Positions 47,022-55,842 of a stretch of DNA of 64,000 bases are shown here, one piece after another. The stretch is from positions 372,001 to 436,000 of the forward strand of contig NZ_CP049258.1 of NCBI RefSeq assembly GCF_011046735.1. The letters are read 5' to 3'. Positions within the stretch are counted from its first letter, which is position 1; each line of letters starts with the position of its first letter. This DNA comes from Nordella sp. HKS 07 (GTDB lineage: Bacteria; Pseudomonadota; Alphaproteobacteria; Rhizobiales; Aestuariivirgaceae). The position numbers were made by a program, and so were the translations under genes. Under the pieces are notes generated by a model. That model did not search any database and was not told the origin of the DNA. It saw nothing but the letters and a program-made list of their open reading frames with translations.

Positions 47022-47098
47022 GGCGGAGTAGCTCAGTTGGTTAGAGCACGGGAATCATAATCCTGGGGTCGGGGGTTCAACTCCCTCCTCCGCTACCA
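47022..47098 (+). tRNA. tRNA-Met (anticodon CAU)
   Basis: 77 bases including an encoded CCA. Acceptor GGCGGAG pairs with CTCCGCT, with a terminal G-U. D-stem is GCTC/GAGC, anticodon stem CGGGA/TCCTG around ATCATAA giving CAU, and T-arm GGGGG-TTCAACT-CCCTC. The anticodon stem is not the G-C-rich initiator type, so elongator tRNA-Met is most likely; tRNA-Ile2 with a modified C34 is the alternative. It marks the left edge of prophage remnants. Confidence 0.93.
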
Positions 47099-47390
47099 AA
47101 TAAATCAAATACTTAGGGAAGTGACAATCCAACGCTCAAGCTCTAGGGTAACACCTGGGGTAACAGCGGGCTAACAAAGCCGCGCCCCGGCGGGCCCTGC
47201 GCTTTGGCGGCCGCCCGAACGAGAGAAGGCCCGCCGACGGGGACCGTGGCAGGGATTTCCAGGGGGGCCGCATGCGTCGAGGGTAACGGCGGGGCGGACG
47301 GCCCAAGCATAGGACCGAATGCAAGCAGCTTATACGGTCGGGCTGGGCCCGGCAGCGCTGGCCCTAACCGGGGCGGGAAGCCGGCCATCT
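47099..47390. other. Post-tRNA region without a clear gene
   Basis: Immediately 3' of the tRNA gene, where integrases normally sit. No tyrosine-recombinase motif is visible on either strand; only an unusual short duplication GGGTAACACCTGGGGTAACA (47147-47166) is noted. Probably decayed prophage sequence. I searched by eye for a second copy of the tRNA 3' end to the right and did not find one. Confidence 0.4.
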
Positions 47391-47681
47391 CTATGAGCTC
47401 GGCCTCGACCTTGCCGATGCCTTTTCGATGTGTTGGCCGATCACTTGCGCCGTCGTCAGCAGCGCCAATCGCGTTTTATCATCTGCAACTTTCGCTGCGG
47501 CAACCGTCACGAGGCTGGAAAACCCGGCGGCATGGTTGAGATGGTCAAGCCAAGTGAGGTCGTCCTTCATGCTTGGCGAGCCTACACCCAAAACCCATGG
47601 CGCGAAGTAAAGGCGGACTAGCATAGCCTGCGCGGGTCTGTGACGGCCGCTGGCGGCGATCCTTGGCGACCCTATGTCCAA
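47391..47681 (-). CDS. Small hypothetical protein, prophage region
   Basis: The frame gives 96 residues from 47681 or 59 from the more natural ATG at 47570 (MKDDLTWLDHLNHAAGFSSL...). The shorter product is well formed, helical and hydrophilic; the frame is also open upstream without an ATG, which may be remnant coding sequence. No family is recognised. It is downstream of the terminase small subunit gene on the same strand, in the place where a large-subunit gene would be expected, but is unrelated to that protein. Confidence 0.4.
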   Translation of the reverse strand: MDIGSPRIAASGRHRPAQAMLVRLYFAPWVLGVGSPSMKDDLTWLDHLNHAAGFSSLVTVAAAKVADDKTRLALLTTAQVIGQHIEKASARSRPSS

Positions 47682-47950
47682 AGGCAGCCCGTTGCTGAAA
47701 CGCCGCCAGTGACTCGCTGTGCGAATCGGGGAGTCAAATTTGCTGTAGAATTCGACAAGATCATCGGGGGGCTGGCTCCAATTTTACGGCGCTTTCACCC
47801 CTACCGGCGTGTGCAATTCTTTTCGAAAAATCGCACTTGAATTATTTTTTTGTGGGCCATCACCGCCTGCGAATGTCCCTCGATCACGCCGCTCCTGCCG
47901 CTGACCCTTGGTGACAGTCGCGTAGCCAGCAAGCCTCCACTTCACGCGGT
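47682..47950. other. Prophage-region gap
   Basis: Between the small hypothetical gene and the terminase small subunit gene. The minus strand is open in one frame for roughly the first hundred bases (reading DDLVEFYSKFDSPIRTASHW) but has no start and no identity. No large terminase subunit is present. Confidence 0.4.
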
Positions 47951-48421
47951 TCAATTGTTGTGTGACGGCCTGATCGGTCGGGCCATCAGTGCCGAAAGTA
48001 AGTCGTCCTCTTCCGTTTGCTGTGTCGCTAGCCGGGTGCGCGCGTAGGGCGACAGGCCCAGACTTAGGCCGCACTGGTGCATCTCCTGTGTCGCCTGACG
48101 CCGCACCGACAGCAGCGGATTGCGCACCTGCTCGCCGTTCTGTCCGAGGGTCAACAGGCCGCTTTCATTGATCGCCACACTGGTCTCCCGGAACGCCGCC
48201 CACGCAATGGACATGCGCTCTAACACTTGGTTGTCCGCCCGCGAAAGCAATTCACCCGGCAACGACTCGACGATGTCGTGCCAGCGAGCTAGTTGCTCGG
48301 CCGTGAGGTGCGGTGGCGGCTCCGGTTTTCCCAATCCGGCCACCTCGTCAGGAATAGGTCGATGGCCGCGATTACCTTCCGCGCGCCGGATCGCTGCTGG
48401 TTTTCGAGGGTTCGACATCAT
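47951..48421 (-). CDS. Phage terminase small subunit, P27 family
   Basis: 156 residues. It begins RKPAAIRRAEGNRGHRPIPD and continues GKPEPPPHLTAEQLARWHDI, both characteristic of the P27 small terminase family that recognises phage DNA for packaging. The helical C-terminal part (NPLLSVRRQATQEMHQCGLS) is intact. Length is normal. No large terminase subunit, portal or other head gene follows, so it is an isolated survivor of a decayed prophage. Confidence 0.85.
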   Translation of the reverse strand: MMSNPRKPAAIRRAEGNRGHRPIPDEVAGLGKPEPPPHLTAEQLARWHDIVESLPGELLSRADNQVLERMSIAWAAFRETSVAINESGLLTLGQNGEQVRNPLLSVRRQATQEMHQCGLSLGLSPYARTRLATQQTEEDDLLSALMARPIRPSHNN

Positions 48422-48781
48422 AAATACTTACCTGCGGTTTATCGCTTCGTCGAGAGCGGGCACCGCAGCCGCATGGTGACCCGGAGGACGGCTTATGGCC
48501 ACGCACGAGGATCATATGAAGGCGAACGGCGTTTTGGTCGCTTCCTCAGGGCCTCTGGGAAACATCATTAAAATTCGCCCGCCAACCGGGCTAAGCGATT
48601 AAGAGGACCGAGGACGGCTGGACGCTGACCGCCGGTCAGGGAATAGCGGGTGTGCCGCGCGAAAACGCGGACCGATGATATGGGAGAAGATGGCCAAGTC
48701 GGGTATTGTGGTTATCTGGTGAAGGTCAGCCGCGCGCATTGGTGACTGGCGTTCCGTGCCATGGCAATCCGGAGGGCTGAA
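48422..48781. other. Prophage-region gap
   Basis: Upstream of the terminase gene and of the plus-strand phage pseudogene. No gene that I can support; plausible promoter space for both. Short open frames are antisense or compositionally random. Confidence 0.4.
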
Positions 48782-49140
48782 ATGTCCACAAGAGCAGCGC
48801 CTAGCGAGCCTAAAATAGGCCCGAATAGGGTAACGCCGGTAAAGGCCGGCCGAAAGGCTCGCTCAACAAGACGACTGCCTTGCTGAGGTACGCCATCTTG
48901 ACGGCAGCCGAGCTTCACGGGCTTGATGGCGAAGGCACTGACGGTCTTGTCGGCTATTGCCGGCTTCTGGCAAGGGGCCAGCCTAGGGCATTCGCACAGC
49001 TTTTGGGTAGGGTCATACCCACCCAGCTCGGCGGCGGCGAAGATCAGCCCATCATTGTCGAGATCGTGCAATTTGGCGATCTTACCGGTGATGGTTCCAA
49101 GGTTGTCAGAGCAATGCCCATGCCTAGGAAACGGACATAA
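48782..49140 (+). pseudogene. Phage protein of the GRPKGSLNKTT type, frameshifted
   Basis: The ATG at 48782 opens MSTRAAPSEPKIGPNR, then a shift of one base near 48830 enters the frame GNAGKGRPKGSLNKTTALLR and continues AILTAAELHG... RAFAQLLGRVIPTQL ... DQPIIVEIVQFGDL to TAA at 49138. GRPKGSLNKTT starts are typical of small proteins encoded next to phage terminases. The first frame reads on only to a stop at about 48882. A related fragment lies at about 5.41-5.51 kb. Function of the family is unknown. Confidence 0.7.
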
Positions 49141-49357
49141 ACCGCTAGCCGCAAGGCTGAGACGTCTATCAACACCGCTGCTGAACTCCAAGCGGCGGCC
49201 CGTGTTTATGGTTCTGAGTGTATTAGCACGCTCTTGCGCATCGTCCGGGACCCCAAAAGCCCAGAACTGGTCCGAATAGCGGCCATCCGCGAAATCTTCG
49301 TCCGAGGTTATGGCAAACCGCCACAGGCACCACCTGCCGAGGAATTCCGTCGCTGAG
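49114..49357 (+). pseudogene. Second phage-type small protein, broken by a stop codon
   Basis: In the same frame as the previous pseudogene, just past its stop, the sequence reads SINTAAELQAAARVYGSECI, then STLLRIVRDPKSPELVRIAA and IREIFVRGYGKPPQAP to TGA at 49357. The ending RGYGKPPQ is typical of another small phage protein found beside terminases. The natural start would be the ATG at 49114 or 49120 (MPMPRKRT), but TAA at 49138 interrupts it. So two adjacent phage genes are each damaged by one small lesion. Confidence 0.6.
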
Positions 49358-49800
49358 CCGGCCACCTTCGTAATGGTCACCGGCGTCCGGCGGGATGGCG
49401 ATCCGGAATGATAGTTACCATCTATCCTTGCTGGTAATGAATATGCGCGCGGAGAATGAAAGACGGGTTGCCGACATGGGTTCTGCAAACGACTCTAGGA
49501 CGGCCGATCTGGTTGGAGGTTATCTCGATAGCCAAAATCTGAAATTCGCCGTCCTTGCGGACCCACTACAGCGGTAAATGGCATTCCATTCCAGCCCTAG
49601 CGTGTGCCTCTAGAATCCAGCGGCAATCGGACCATGCTATGCTCGCGGCCGTAGGTTGCCGTCTTGTCCACCATTTCAAGAACTCTGGCTCCACGCCTAG
49701 CCGAAAATGCGGTACACCGCTATCCAGATCTTCGTGCACAACCCCTGGATTGACCTTTCGCAGCCGAATCAGGATTTTCAGGCACTGAGGAGTGAGCGTG
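49358..49800. other. Gap between prophage remnant and phhA
   Basis: No recognised gene. A 60-residue plus-strand frame (49395-49577) has no family match or clear ribosome site. The right part should carry the phhA promoter; GAGGAG at 49787-49792 is its ribosome site. Confidence 0.45.
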
Positions 49801-50676
49801 ATGCCGGCGCATACCGTTTTGAATGCTCAACGAGTGGAAGACTGCATCATCGATCAGAGGTGGGAGCACTACAGTGCCGAGGACCACTCTATCTGGCGGG
49901 CCCTTTTTGAACGCCAGCAGCAGACACTCAAAGCATATGTCGCGCAGGAATACCTGGACGGCCTCGAAGCGCTCGAGATCGGCCCCGAAGGCGTGCCAAA
50001 TTTCGATCAGATGAATGCGCGCCTCAGGCGAATTACCGGCTGGGAAGTTGTCGCAGTGCCGGGGCTCATACCGTCGCGGCCCTTTTTCCAGATGCTCGCC
50101 AACCGCCAGTTTCCGGCTGGGACATTCATCCGCAGCCGCGAACAGCTCGACTATCTGGAGGAGCCCGATATCTTCCACGATGTCTTTGGCCATGTACCAC
50201 TCCTCACTAATCCCGCCTATGCCGACTACATGAACGAGTATGGCCGGATCGGGCTCGACGCGATGGAAAAGAAGGCGGTGAAGTTTCTCGCCCGCCTCAA
50301 TTGGTACACGATCGAGTTCGGGCTGATCCGCAAGCGTGAAGGAGTGCGCATCTATGGCGCGGGAATCGTCTCGTCGTTCGGCGAGGCGAAATATGTGGCG
50401 CACGATGCCTCCGCCCATCAGCTGGCCTTCGATCTTGAGCGCGTCTTACGCACCGGCTACTATATCGATGACTTCCAATCGACATACTTCGTCATCGATC
50501 GCTTCGAAGATCTGTTTGATCTGCTGAAACGGGTGGATATCATCGCTTTGTTCAATGAGGTCCGCACTCTGCCGACTCACACTCCGTTCGAAATCCTGCC
50601 TGAAGACAAAGTTATCCAGAAAGGCACCGGCAGCTTCTGGCGCAATTTCCCAGCGACCAAAACTAAGCTCAAGTGA
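49801..50676 (+). CDS. phhA: Phenylalanine 4-monooxygenase
   Basis: 291 residues from the ATG at 49801, with GAGGAG eight bases upstream; a GTG at 49792 overlaps that ribosome site. The monomeric bacterial aromatic amino acid hydroxylase pattern is clear: iron ligands His126 and His131 (IFHDVFGHVP) and Glu172 (WYTIEFGL), with pterin-binding GLIPSRPFF (88-96). It converts phenylalanine to tyrosine with tetrahydropterin and O2. The usual partner phhB (carbinolamine dehydratase) is not adjacent. It is a single gene between the prophage remnant and the catabolic island. Confidence 0.95.
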   Translation: MPAHTVLNAQRVEDCIIDQRWEHYSAEDHSIWRALFERQQQTLKAYVAQEYLDGLEALEIGPEGVPNFDQMNARLRRITGWEVVAVPGLIPSRPFFQMLANRQFPAGTFIRSREQLDYLEEPDIFHDVFGHVPLLTNPAYADYMNEYGRIGLDAMEKKAVKFLARLNWYTIEFGLIRKREGVRIYGAGIVSSFGEAKYVAHDASAHQLAFDLERVLRTGYYIDDFQSTYFVIDRFEDLFDLLKRVDIIALFNEVRTLPTHTPFEILPEDKVIQKGTGSFWRNFPATKTKLK

Positions 50677-51264
50677 GACCGAAGCTTTCAGCGCGGAAAC
50701 GATGGAGCCCAATTTCTACGCTAACGCATTGAAATTGATAGAGTCGTGCTGATCGCGAGCGCCCGTATCCCGGCGTTCATCCCAGCGATGCACACTCGTC
50801 TACGGCAGGCGTAGGCTAGAGAAGTAACAACTCGCCAATGTCCGTTATTGCAGCGCATCGCGCGGGTGTAGGTGCCAGAGGACAGGGGAATGGGAGATTA
50901 TCGCTAACATCGGTTAGGGGAGAAGCGCCCGGACGATCTCGCATCAGGCATTGCCACCGCAATCTGCAACTCCAGAATTAGAGGCTCTTGATCCTTTAGC
51001 GGAGGCATTCTCCGCTCCTTTGGGCAGTTAAACTCTTCCCAAATCCATGGAATTCGCTCTTACACAAGCTTCTGCCCTACCGTTGAGCCTACCGGAGCGA
51101 GATGGTTTCCCGAACTCACGGTGGGTCGCCAAGTCAATTGCATGACTGATGCAAATAGTACTCTTATAGCCAGCCCCATTTACAATGCGCTAGCTCCGGA
51201 GAGGCCTGTTACGATGTGCTTACGTTCAGCGGTGTCCTCTCTTGGCGTTGTTCCACTTCCGGAC
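50677..51264. other. Intergenic stretch between convergent phhA and DAO genes
   Basis: No gene is supported. A modest stem-loop AGCGGAG/CTCCGCT with a five-base loop is at 50998-51016 and could end transcripts from either side. The rest is featureless by eye. Confidence 0.45.
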
Positions 51265-52557
51265 CTAAACGTCTTTTCCGGCCATCCGCTTGCCCAAGGT
51301 GGAAGCAATATCGAAACCGATCTTTCTGAACGGATGTGGCGCCATCCAACGCGCCTTCCCGAAGGCTGCAATAGTCCTTCGGCTTTCGTTATCGCTGATC
51401 ACCTTGTCGGCCAATTCCTTTCCAAGCAACGCGAACTTCGCGATGCCGGAGCCGTTGCAGCCACCTATTGCATAAAGCCTCTCATCCACCTCCTGGACGA
51501 CCGGTGCCCTGCCCAATGTGATGCTCAGGATGCCGCCCCAGACATGCTCGAGGTGTATATGCGACAGTTGAGGAAAGTGCTTGTGCAGCGACTTGGCGAG
51601 GCCGATACGCGCAGTCTCGCGATCAATCTCCTTTTCGTATGAATAGAGACTGCGAACCATGATCCGATTGTTGGCCAGGCGCCGCATCGTGGTGCCGTAT
51701 TTGAATGTTGGCGATACTCCCCAGGTGGCGTCTGATCCCATGTTCCGGAGATCCGCCTCACTCAAAGCGGTCGTCAGGCCTGCATAAGTATATACCGCCA
51801 TCAAATACCCACTCAGATGCCCCAGAACGCGAATATTGGTGTTTGCCGCGAGTATCACCGTATCTGCCGTGACTTCACCCTTTTCAGTGATCACCAGCCA
51901 CTTATTCGTTCGTCGGATCTGCCTCACGGGAGACCTTTCGAAAAGTGTCACCTGACTTGGTAGATTGGCGGCAAGTCCCCTCGCGAGAGCGGCCGGCTGA
52001 AGCACATAGGTGTCCGGGACGAACATACCAAAATTGTAATAGGACGTTCCAATGCGTTCTCTTAGGCCATTAGCGTCCAAAATTGAGTATTTGGTCCCCT
52101 GCTCATCGAGATAGCGAATATTATTCCTGAGTTCTGCCTGACCTTTTTCCGTAACGCTGCAGCGGTAGCCGCCGGATTTGGTCAGCTGGCAATCGATCTT
52201 AAGTTCCTCCACAAGCTTGCAAACCTGATCGATGCCAGCCTGAGCGAACTCGGCTACGGCGTCCCATGCACCTGGTTTAGCCGAAACCCGGGATGGCGAC
52301 ATGAACCCGGAATTTCGGCCGGACGACCCTTCGGCAACGACATCTGCTTCGATCAGCGCAATGCGTTTGAGCTGATCTCTGAGCGCAAGTTGACGGGCCG
52401 CCGCCAATCCGGAATACCCTGCGCCTACGACCACATAGTCAAAAACATGCGAGCCCACCAAAGGCGGCATCGGAACGCGGGGCTCGAGCAAGGCATTCCA
52501 TCCCGACCGCGTCGCATACATGCCGCTCATATTTGTTACATCAATTTGATGATCCAT
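51265..52557 (-). CDS. FAD-dependent amine/amino-acid oxidoreductase (DAO family), enzyme 1
   Basis: 430 residues of the DAO flavoprotein family, closest in style to gamma-glutamylputrescine-oxidase-like (PuuB/OrdL) enzymes. After a 38-residue lead the FAD-binding site VVVGAGYSGLAAARQLA begins at 42; SSGRNSGFMSP (about 78-88) is the second FAD segment, and HVWGGILSITLGRAP plus GGCNGSGIA close the fold. It oxidises a secondary or primary amine. The ATG overlaps the tail of a DAO pseudogene as TAATG. It is the last gene of the minus-strand transporter operon, so its substrate is probably the imported compound. Confidence 0.92.
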   Translation of the reverse strand: MDHQIDVTNMSGMYATRSGWNALLEPRVPMPPLVGSHVFDYVVVGAGYSGLAAARQLALRDQLKRIALIEADVVAEGSSGRNSGFMSPSRVSAKPGAWDAVAEFAQAGIDQVCKLVEELKIDCQLTKSGGYRCSVTEKGQAELRNNIRYLDEQGTKYSILDANGLRERIGTSYYNFGMFVPDTYVLQPAALARGLAANLPSQVTLFERSPVRQIRRTNKWLVITEKGEVTADTVILAANTNIRVLGHLSGYLMAVYTYAGLTTALSEADLRNMGSDATWGVSPTFKYGTTMRRLANNRIMVRSLYSYEKEIDRETARIGLAKSLHKHFPQLSHIHLEHVWGGILSITLGRAPVVQEVDERLYAIGGCNGSGIAKFALLGKELADKVISDNESRRTIAAFGKARWMAPHPFRKIGFDIASTLGKRMAGKDV

Positions 52558-52899
52558 TACTGTACCTCATAGCCGTTTTCGCAATGCGCCTGGTTGTCCG
52601 GCCTTATGTGGACGTCCGGCGCATGCACCGGGCGGCTCAATGTCGTGGGTGTCGGCGGCGTGTAAATCAGCATCCCGACAGTCGGAGCCGTCGGAATGAA
52701 CAGGTCCGGACTCTGGGAAGTGATGACGTTCAACCATCTGCGGCGGCTTGCGATTGGCGTTGGTCCATGCAAAGGTCGCCCCCGATGTACCGGCACCGAC
52801 GTAATCCTGTTCCAGGATGGTTACGTCGACGCCTTTCTTTGCCAAGTGATAGGCGACAGACGTTCCGACCACGCCCGCTCCGATGACAATCGCTCTCAT
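52557..52899 (-). pseudogene. Internally deleted DAO-family flavoenzyme gene
   Basis: From ATG 52899 the product begins MRAIVIGAGVVGTSVAYHLA and reads to FAWTNANRKPPQ, matching the first fifty residues of the intact enzyme at 61989-63140 (MHIVVVGSGIVGSSVAYE, FAWTNATTKTP). A second frame then gives TVGMLIYTPPTPTTLSRPVH and APDVHIRPDN, which matches its middle part (IGVLAFTLP, FHADDLDVRPDG). So the central coding sequence is deleted with a frame change, and the C-terminus is lost. The residual tail stops at TAATG, the start of enzyme 1. Confidence 0.8.
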
Positions 52900-52954
52900 A
52901 TTCTTTCCTTCTTGAAATAGTGCCTCAATACGCGCCCTGGCGGACGCGGCATGG

Positions 52955-53935
52955 TCAGATTTGCGTCGGCGCCAGAATGACTTCGCCGGCGAAATGGCAC
53001 AGCGCCAGATGGCCGTCTCCGAGGCCTCGCAACGGCGGATTGGTTTCGCACACGGCCTGCGATGCCGGACAGCGTGTCCGAAAGCGGCAGCCGCTCGGCG
53101 GGTTGATCGGGCTTGGTACGTCGCCTTTGAGCAAAATGCGCTTGCGATCCCGTTCGACCGTGGGATTAGGATCGGGCACGGCGCTCAGCAGCGATTGTGT
53201 ATAAGGATGTGATGGCGCCTTGTAGACGGCAGAGCTCTTTCCCGACTCCATCACCCGTCCAAGATACATGACATAGACTCGCTGCGCCGCCTGACGAACG
53301 ACCGCCAGGTCGTGCGCAATCAGGAGGCATGCCGTTCCCATTTCGTCACGCAATTTCAGGAACAGGTTCATGATCTGCGCACGTATCGAAACATCAAGTG
53401 AACTGACGGGCTCATCGCAGATCAGCACCTTCGGATTTGCCGCAAGCGATCTTGCGATGCAGACCCTTTGGCGCTGGCCGCCGGACATTTCTCGCGGATA
53501 GCGATCCGCGATCTGGTTTGGAAGGCCCACGGCATCGAGCAGTTCGGCAACCCTTGTCTTGCGCGCGCTCGCGGACTTTTCACCGTTGATCAGTAGCGCC
53601 TCGTCAATCGCCTGCCCGATCGTTTGCCGGATGCTCAGCGAGCTGTAGGGATCCTGGAATATGTATTGGATGCTTCTTCGAGCCGCCCTCTGCGCATCGC
53701 CGCGAAGGCCGAGCACATCCACGCCATTGTAGACGATCCGGCCTTCGATCGGCCGCTCGAGACCAACGATACTGCGGCCGAGCGTCGATTTTCCGCATCC
53801 GGACTCGCCGACCAGCCCGACGATCTCGCCCTCGCCAATCGTCAGATCGACGCCGTCACACGCCCTTATCTGCGCGCCGGTCTTGCGATCATGAAAATGG
53901 GTCTTGAGATCCGAGATTTCCAGGAGTGCGGACAT
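52955..53935 (-). CDS. Peptide/opine-type ABC transporter ATPase, DppF type
   Basis: 326 residues from ATG 53935, overlapping the previous stop as TGATG; the frame opens at 53989 but that extension is inside the neighbouring gene. Walker [10 protein letters not shown] is at 43-51, signature MSGGQRQRVCIARSL, Walker B VLICDEPVSSLD and the tail GCRFRTRCPASQAVC. It forms the ATPase pair with the DppD-type gene upstream. The DAO remnant and DAO enzyme 1 follow on the same strand. Confidence 0.94.
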   Translation of the reverse strand: MSALLEISDLKTHFHDRKTGAQIRACDGVDLTIGEGEIVGLVGESGCGKSTLGRSIVGLERPIEGRIVYNGVDVLGLRGDAQRAARRSIQYIFQDPYSSLSIRQTIGQAIDEALLINGEKSASARKTRVAELLDAVGLPNQIADRYPREMSGGQRQRVCIARSLAANPKVLICDEPVSSLDVSIRAQIMNLFLKLRDEMGTACLLIAHDLAVVRQAAQRVYVMYLGRVMESGKSSAVYKAPSHPYTQSLLSAVPDPNPTVERDRKRILLKGDVPSPINPPSGCRFRTRCPASQAVCETNPPLRGLGDGHLALCHFAGEVILAPTQI

Positions 53936-54969
53936 CAGTGACCTACCACTTTGGTGAGATTGCCATTTCCCTTGCTGGCGACAGGGCATGCAGCGCGATG
54001 GCGACGGTTATTTGCCTCAACCGAGACAAGCGGAGGTCTGTCCGCGCTGCACTGTGCCACCGCATAGTCGCATCTCGGCACGAATGGACAGCCGCGGATC
54101 AGTCTGGAAAGATCGGGAGGGCTGCCCCGCAAGCCGCTGAACCGCGATCCGATCGGTGCGTTGAGCGATGGGACCGAGGCCAGGAGACCCTTCGTGTAAG
54201 GATGGACCGGGCGCAAAAGCACGTCGTCAACCGAACCGACCTCGACCAGCCGCCCCGCATACATGACGGCAAGCTTTGTCGCGAGGCCCGATACGACGCC
54301 AATGTCATGGGTGATCAGTACGATCGCCATCTTCAGCCGCCTTTGAAGGTCTTTAAGGAGGCTGACGATCTGGGCCTGCACGGTGACATCAAGGGCGGTG
54401 GTTGGCTCATCGGCGATCAGCAGCTGAGGTTCGCCGGCAATGCTCATGGCGATACCCACACGCTGTCGCATGCCGCCCGACAATTCGTGGGGATACTGCT
54501 TCATCCTGCCCAGGGCGTCCGGGATTCCAACTAGGGACAGCAGTTCATGCGAGCGGGTGTCTGCTGCACGGGCAGTGAGCTTCAGGTGCTTTTCCACAAC
54601 CTCGCTGATCTGGGCGCCGATCTTCCTGACGGGATTCAGGGCGCTCAGCGGATCCTGGAAAATCACACCGATATGGCGGCCTCTTATGGACTGCATTTCC
54701 CGCTCGGAGCATTGCAGCAGATCCTTGCCGGCAAACCTGACTTTGCCCTCGAGGTCTGCATTGACGCCGCGTGGCAGGAGCCAGAGCGGCGCCAGATTGA
54801 GGATCGTCTTGCCGCTGCCGCTTTCGCCGACGATCGCCAGTACCTCACCGTTGTCCACCGTGTAGTCGACATGATCGACCGCGCGAACCGTCGTCTTCTC
54901 CGTATAGAGGGTGACGGTGAAATCCTGCACCTCAAGCAGCGTATTCGGGCTGATGCTTTGGATGTTCAT
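53935..54969 (-). CDS. Peptide/opine-type ABC transporter ATPase, DppD type
   Basis: 344 residues. Walker A GESGSGKT is at 48-55 (Lys54, Thr55), signature [15 protein letters not shown], Walker [13 protein letters not shown] and ITHD. The C-terminal tail IRGCPFVPRCDYAVAQC is the oligopeptide type. The start overlaps the DppC-type stop by four bases. It supplies energy for uptake by the receptor encoded at 56863-58422. Confidence 0.94.
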   Translation of the reverse strand: MNIQSISPNTLLEVQDFTVTLYTEKTTVRAVDHVDYTVDNGEVLAIVGESGSGKTILNLAPLWLLPRGVNADLEGKVRFAGKDLLQCSEREMQSIRGRHIGVIFQDPLSALNPVRKIGAQISEVVEKHLKLTARAADTRSHELLSLVGIPDALGRMKQYPHELSGGMRQRVGIAMSIAGEPQLLIADEPTTALDVTVQAQIVSLLKDLQRRLKMAIVLITHDIGVVSGLATKLAVMYAGRLVEVGSVDDVLLRPVHPYTKGLLASVPSLNAPIGSRFSGLRGSPPDLSRLIRGCPFVPRCDYAVAQCSADRPPLVSVEANNRRHRAACPVASKGNGNLTKVVGH

Positions 54970-55841
54970 GCCAGAGCCTCTTGCTGGAACTGCTTGCGGC
55001 GGGCAGTCAGGACGCGCGGATTCAGCGGTTTGGGGTTCTTGGCCAAGGCAATCGCTTCGCCGAGAAGGTTGAAGCCGACAACCATGATGGTGAGTGCCAG
55101 GCCCGGCAGGATCACCTGGCGCGGCGATTCTTCAAGGTAGGGCAGAGCCGACACCAGCATCTGGCCCCATTCGGCCTGCGGAGGCTGAACGCCAAGCCCA
55201 AGGAAGCTCAGATTTGCGATGGCGAGCGCGAGCATACCGGCATCGGCACTCGCATAGATGAGTACTGATCCGAGGGCGACCGGTGCCAGATGCTTCGAAA
55301 TGATCCGGGTACGGCTGGCGCCAAGCACCCAGAGGCTTTCAATGTGGGGTTGATTTACGGCAGAAGCCACGGCGCCGCGAGTCAGGCGGGCATAGATCGG
55401 AACCCAAGCCAGCGCCAGGGCTATGATCATGTTCCAGTAGCTCGGTCCGAAGACGCCGACGATCGCAAGAGCTACCACGAGGCTCGGGACGCTCAGGCCG
55501 AAGTCGACGATACGCATTAGGATTTCATCGATCCATCCGCCGAAATAGCCCGATATCGTTCCGATCACCAGGCCAAGGCAGCCGGCCATGATCAGGATTA
55601 TGGTCACGCCGATCAGTGTCGTCTGGGCGCCAGCAATCAGCCGGCTCAGCGTGTCGCGTCCCAGATGATCGGTGCCCAATGGATGCGCCCAGGCGAACGA
55701 TTCATTGATGTTCATGAGGCTCTGTGCATTCGGGTCATAGGGACGGAGGACGGCCCCAAAGATGGCGATCACAAGAAATGCACTCACGATAATGACCGCC
55801 GGCAGCCCGAGGATGCGGATCATCTTTGTGACTCTTTCCAT
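54966..55841 (-). CDS. Peptide/opine-type ABC transporter permease, DppC type
   Basis: 291 residues. The first span is at about 8-30, followed by the signature HPLGTDHLGRDTLSRLIAGA and the EAA-like ESLWVLGASRTRIISKHLAP. The C-terminus extends into a basic tail NPRVLTARRKQFQQ. One base separates its ATG from the DppB-type stop. It is the second channel subunit of the importer. Confidence 0.93.
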   Translation of the reverse strand: MERVTKMIRILGLPAVIIVSAFLVIAIFGAVLRPYDPNAQSLMNINESFAWAHPLGTDHLGRDTLSRLIAGAQTTLIGVTIILIMAGCLGLVIGTISGYFGGWIDEILMRIVDFGLSVPSLVVALAIVGVFGPSYWNMIIALALAWVPIYARLTRGAVASAVNQPHIESLWVLGASRTRIISKHLAPVALGSVLIYASADAGMLALAIANLSFLGLGVQPPQAEWGQMLVSALPYLEESPRQVILPGLALTIMVVGFNLLGEAIALAKNPKPLNPRVLTARRKQFQQEALA

Positions 55842-55842
55842 T

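Noticed and set aside
47099-47390. Phage integrase next to the tRNA
   Set aside because: No tyrosine- or serine-recombinase motif could be read in any frame on either strand.
48712-49488. 258-residue minus-strand open frame in the prophage region
   Set aside because: It lies antisense to the GRPKGSLNKTT-type and RGYGKPPQ-type phage sequences, which are clearly real coding remnants on the plus strand.
51121-51642. 173-residue plus-strand frame
   Set aside because: Antisense to the C-terminal half of DAO enzyme 1, which has clear flavoprotein motifs.
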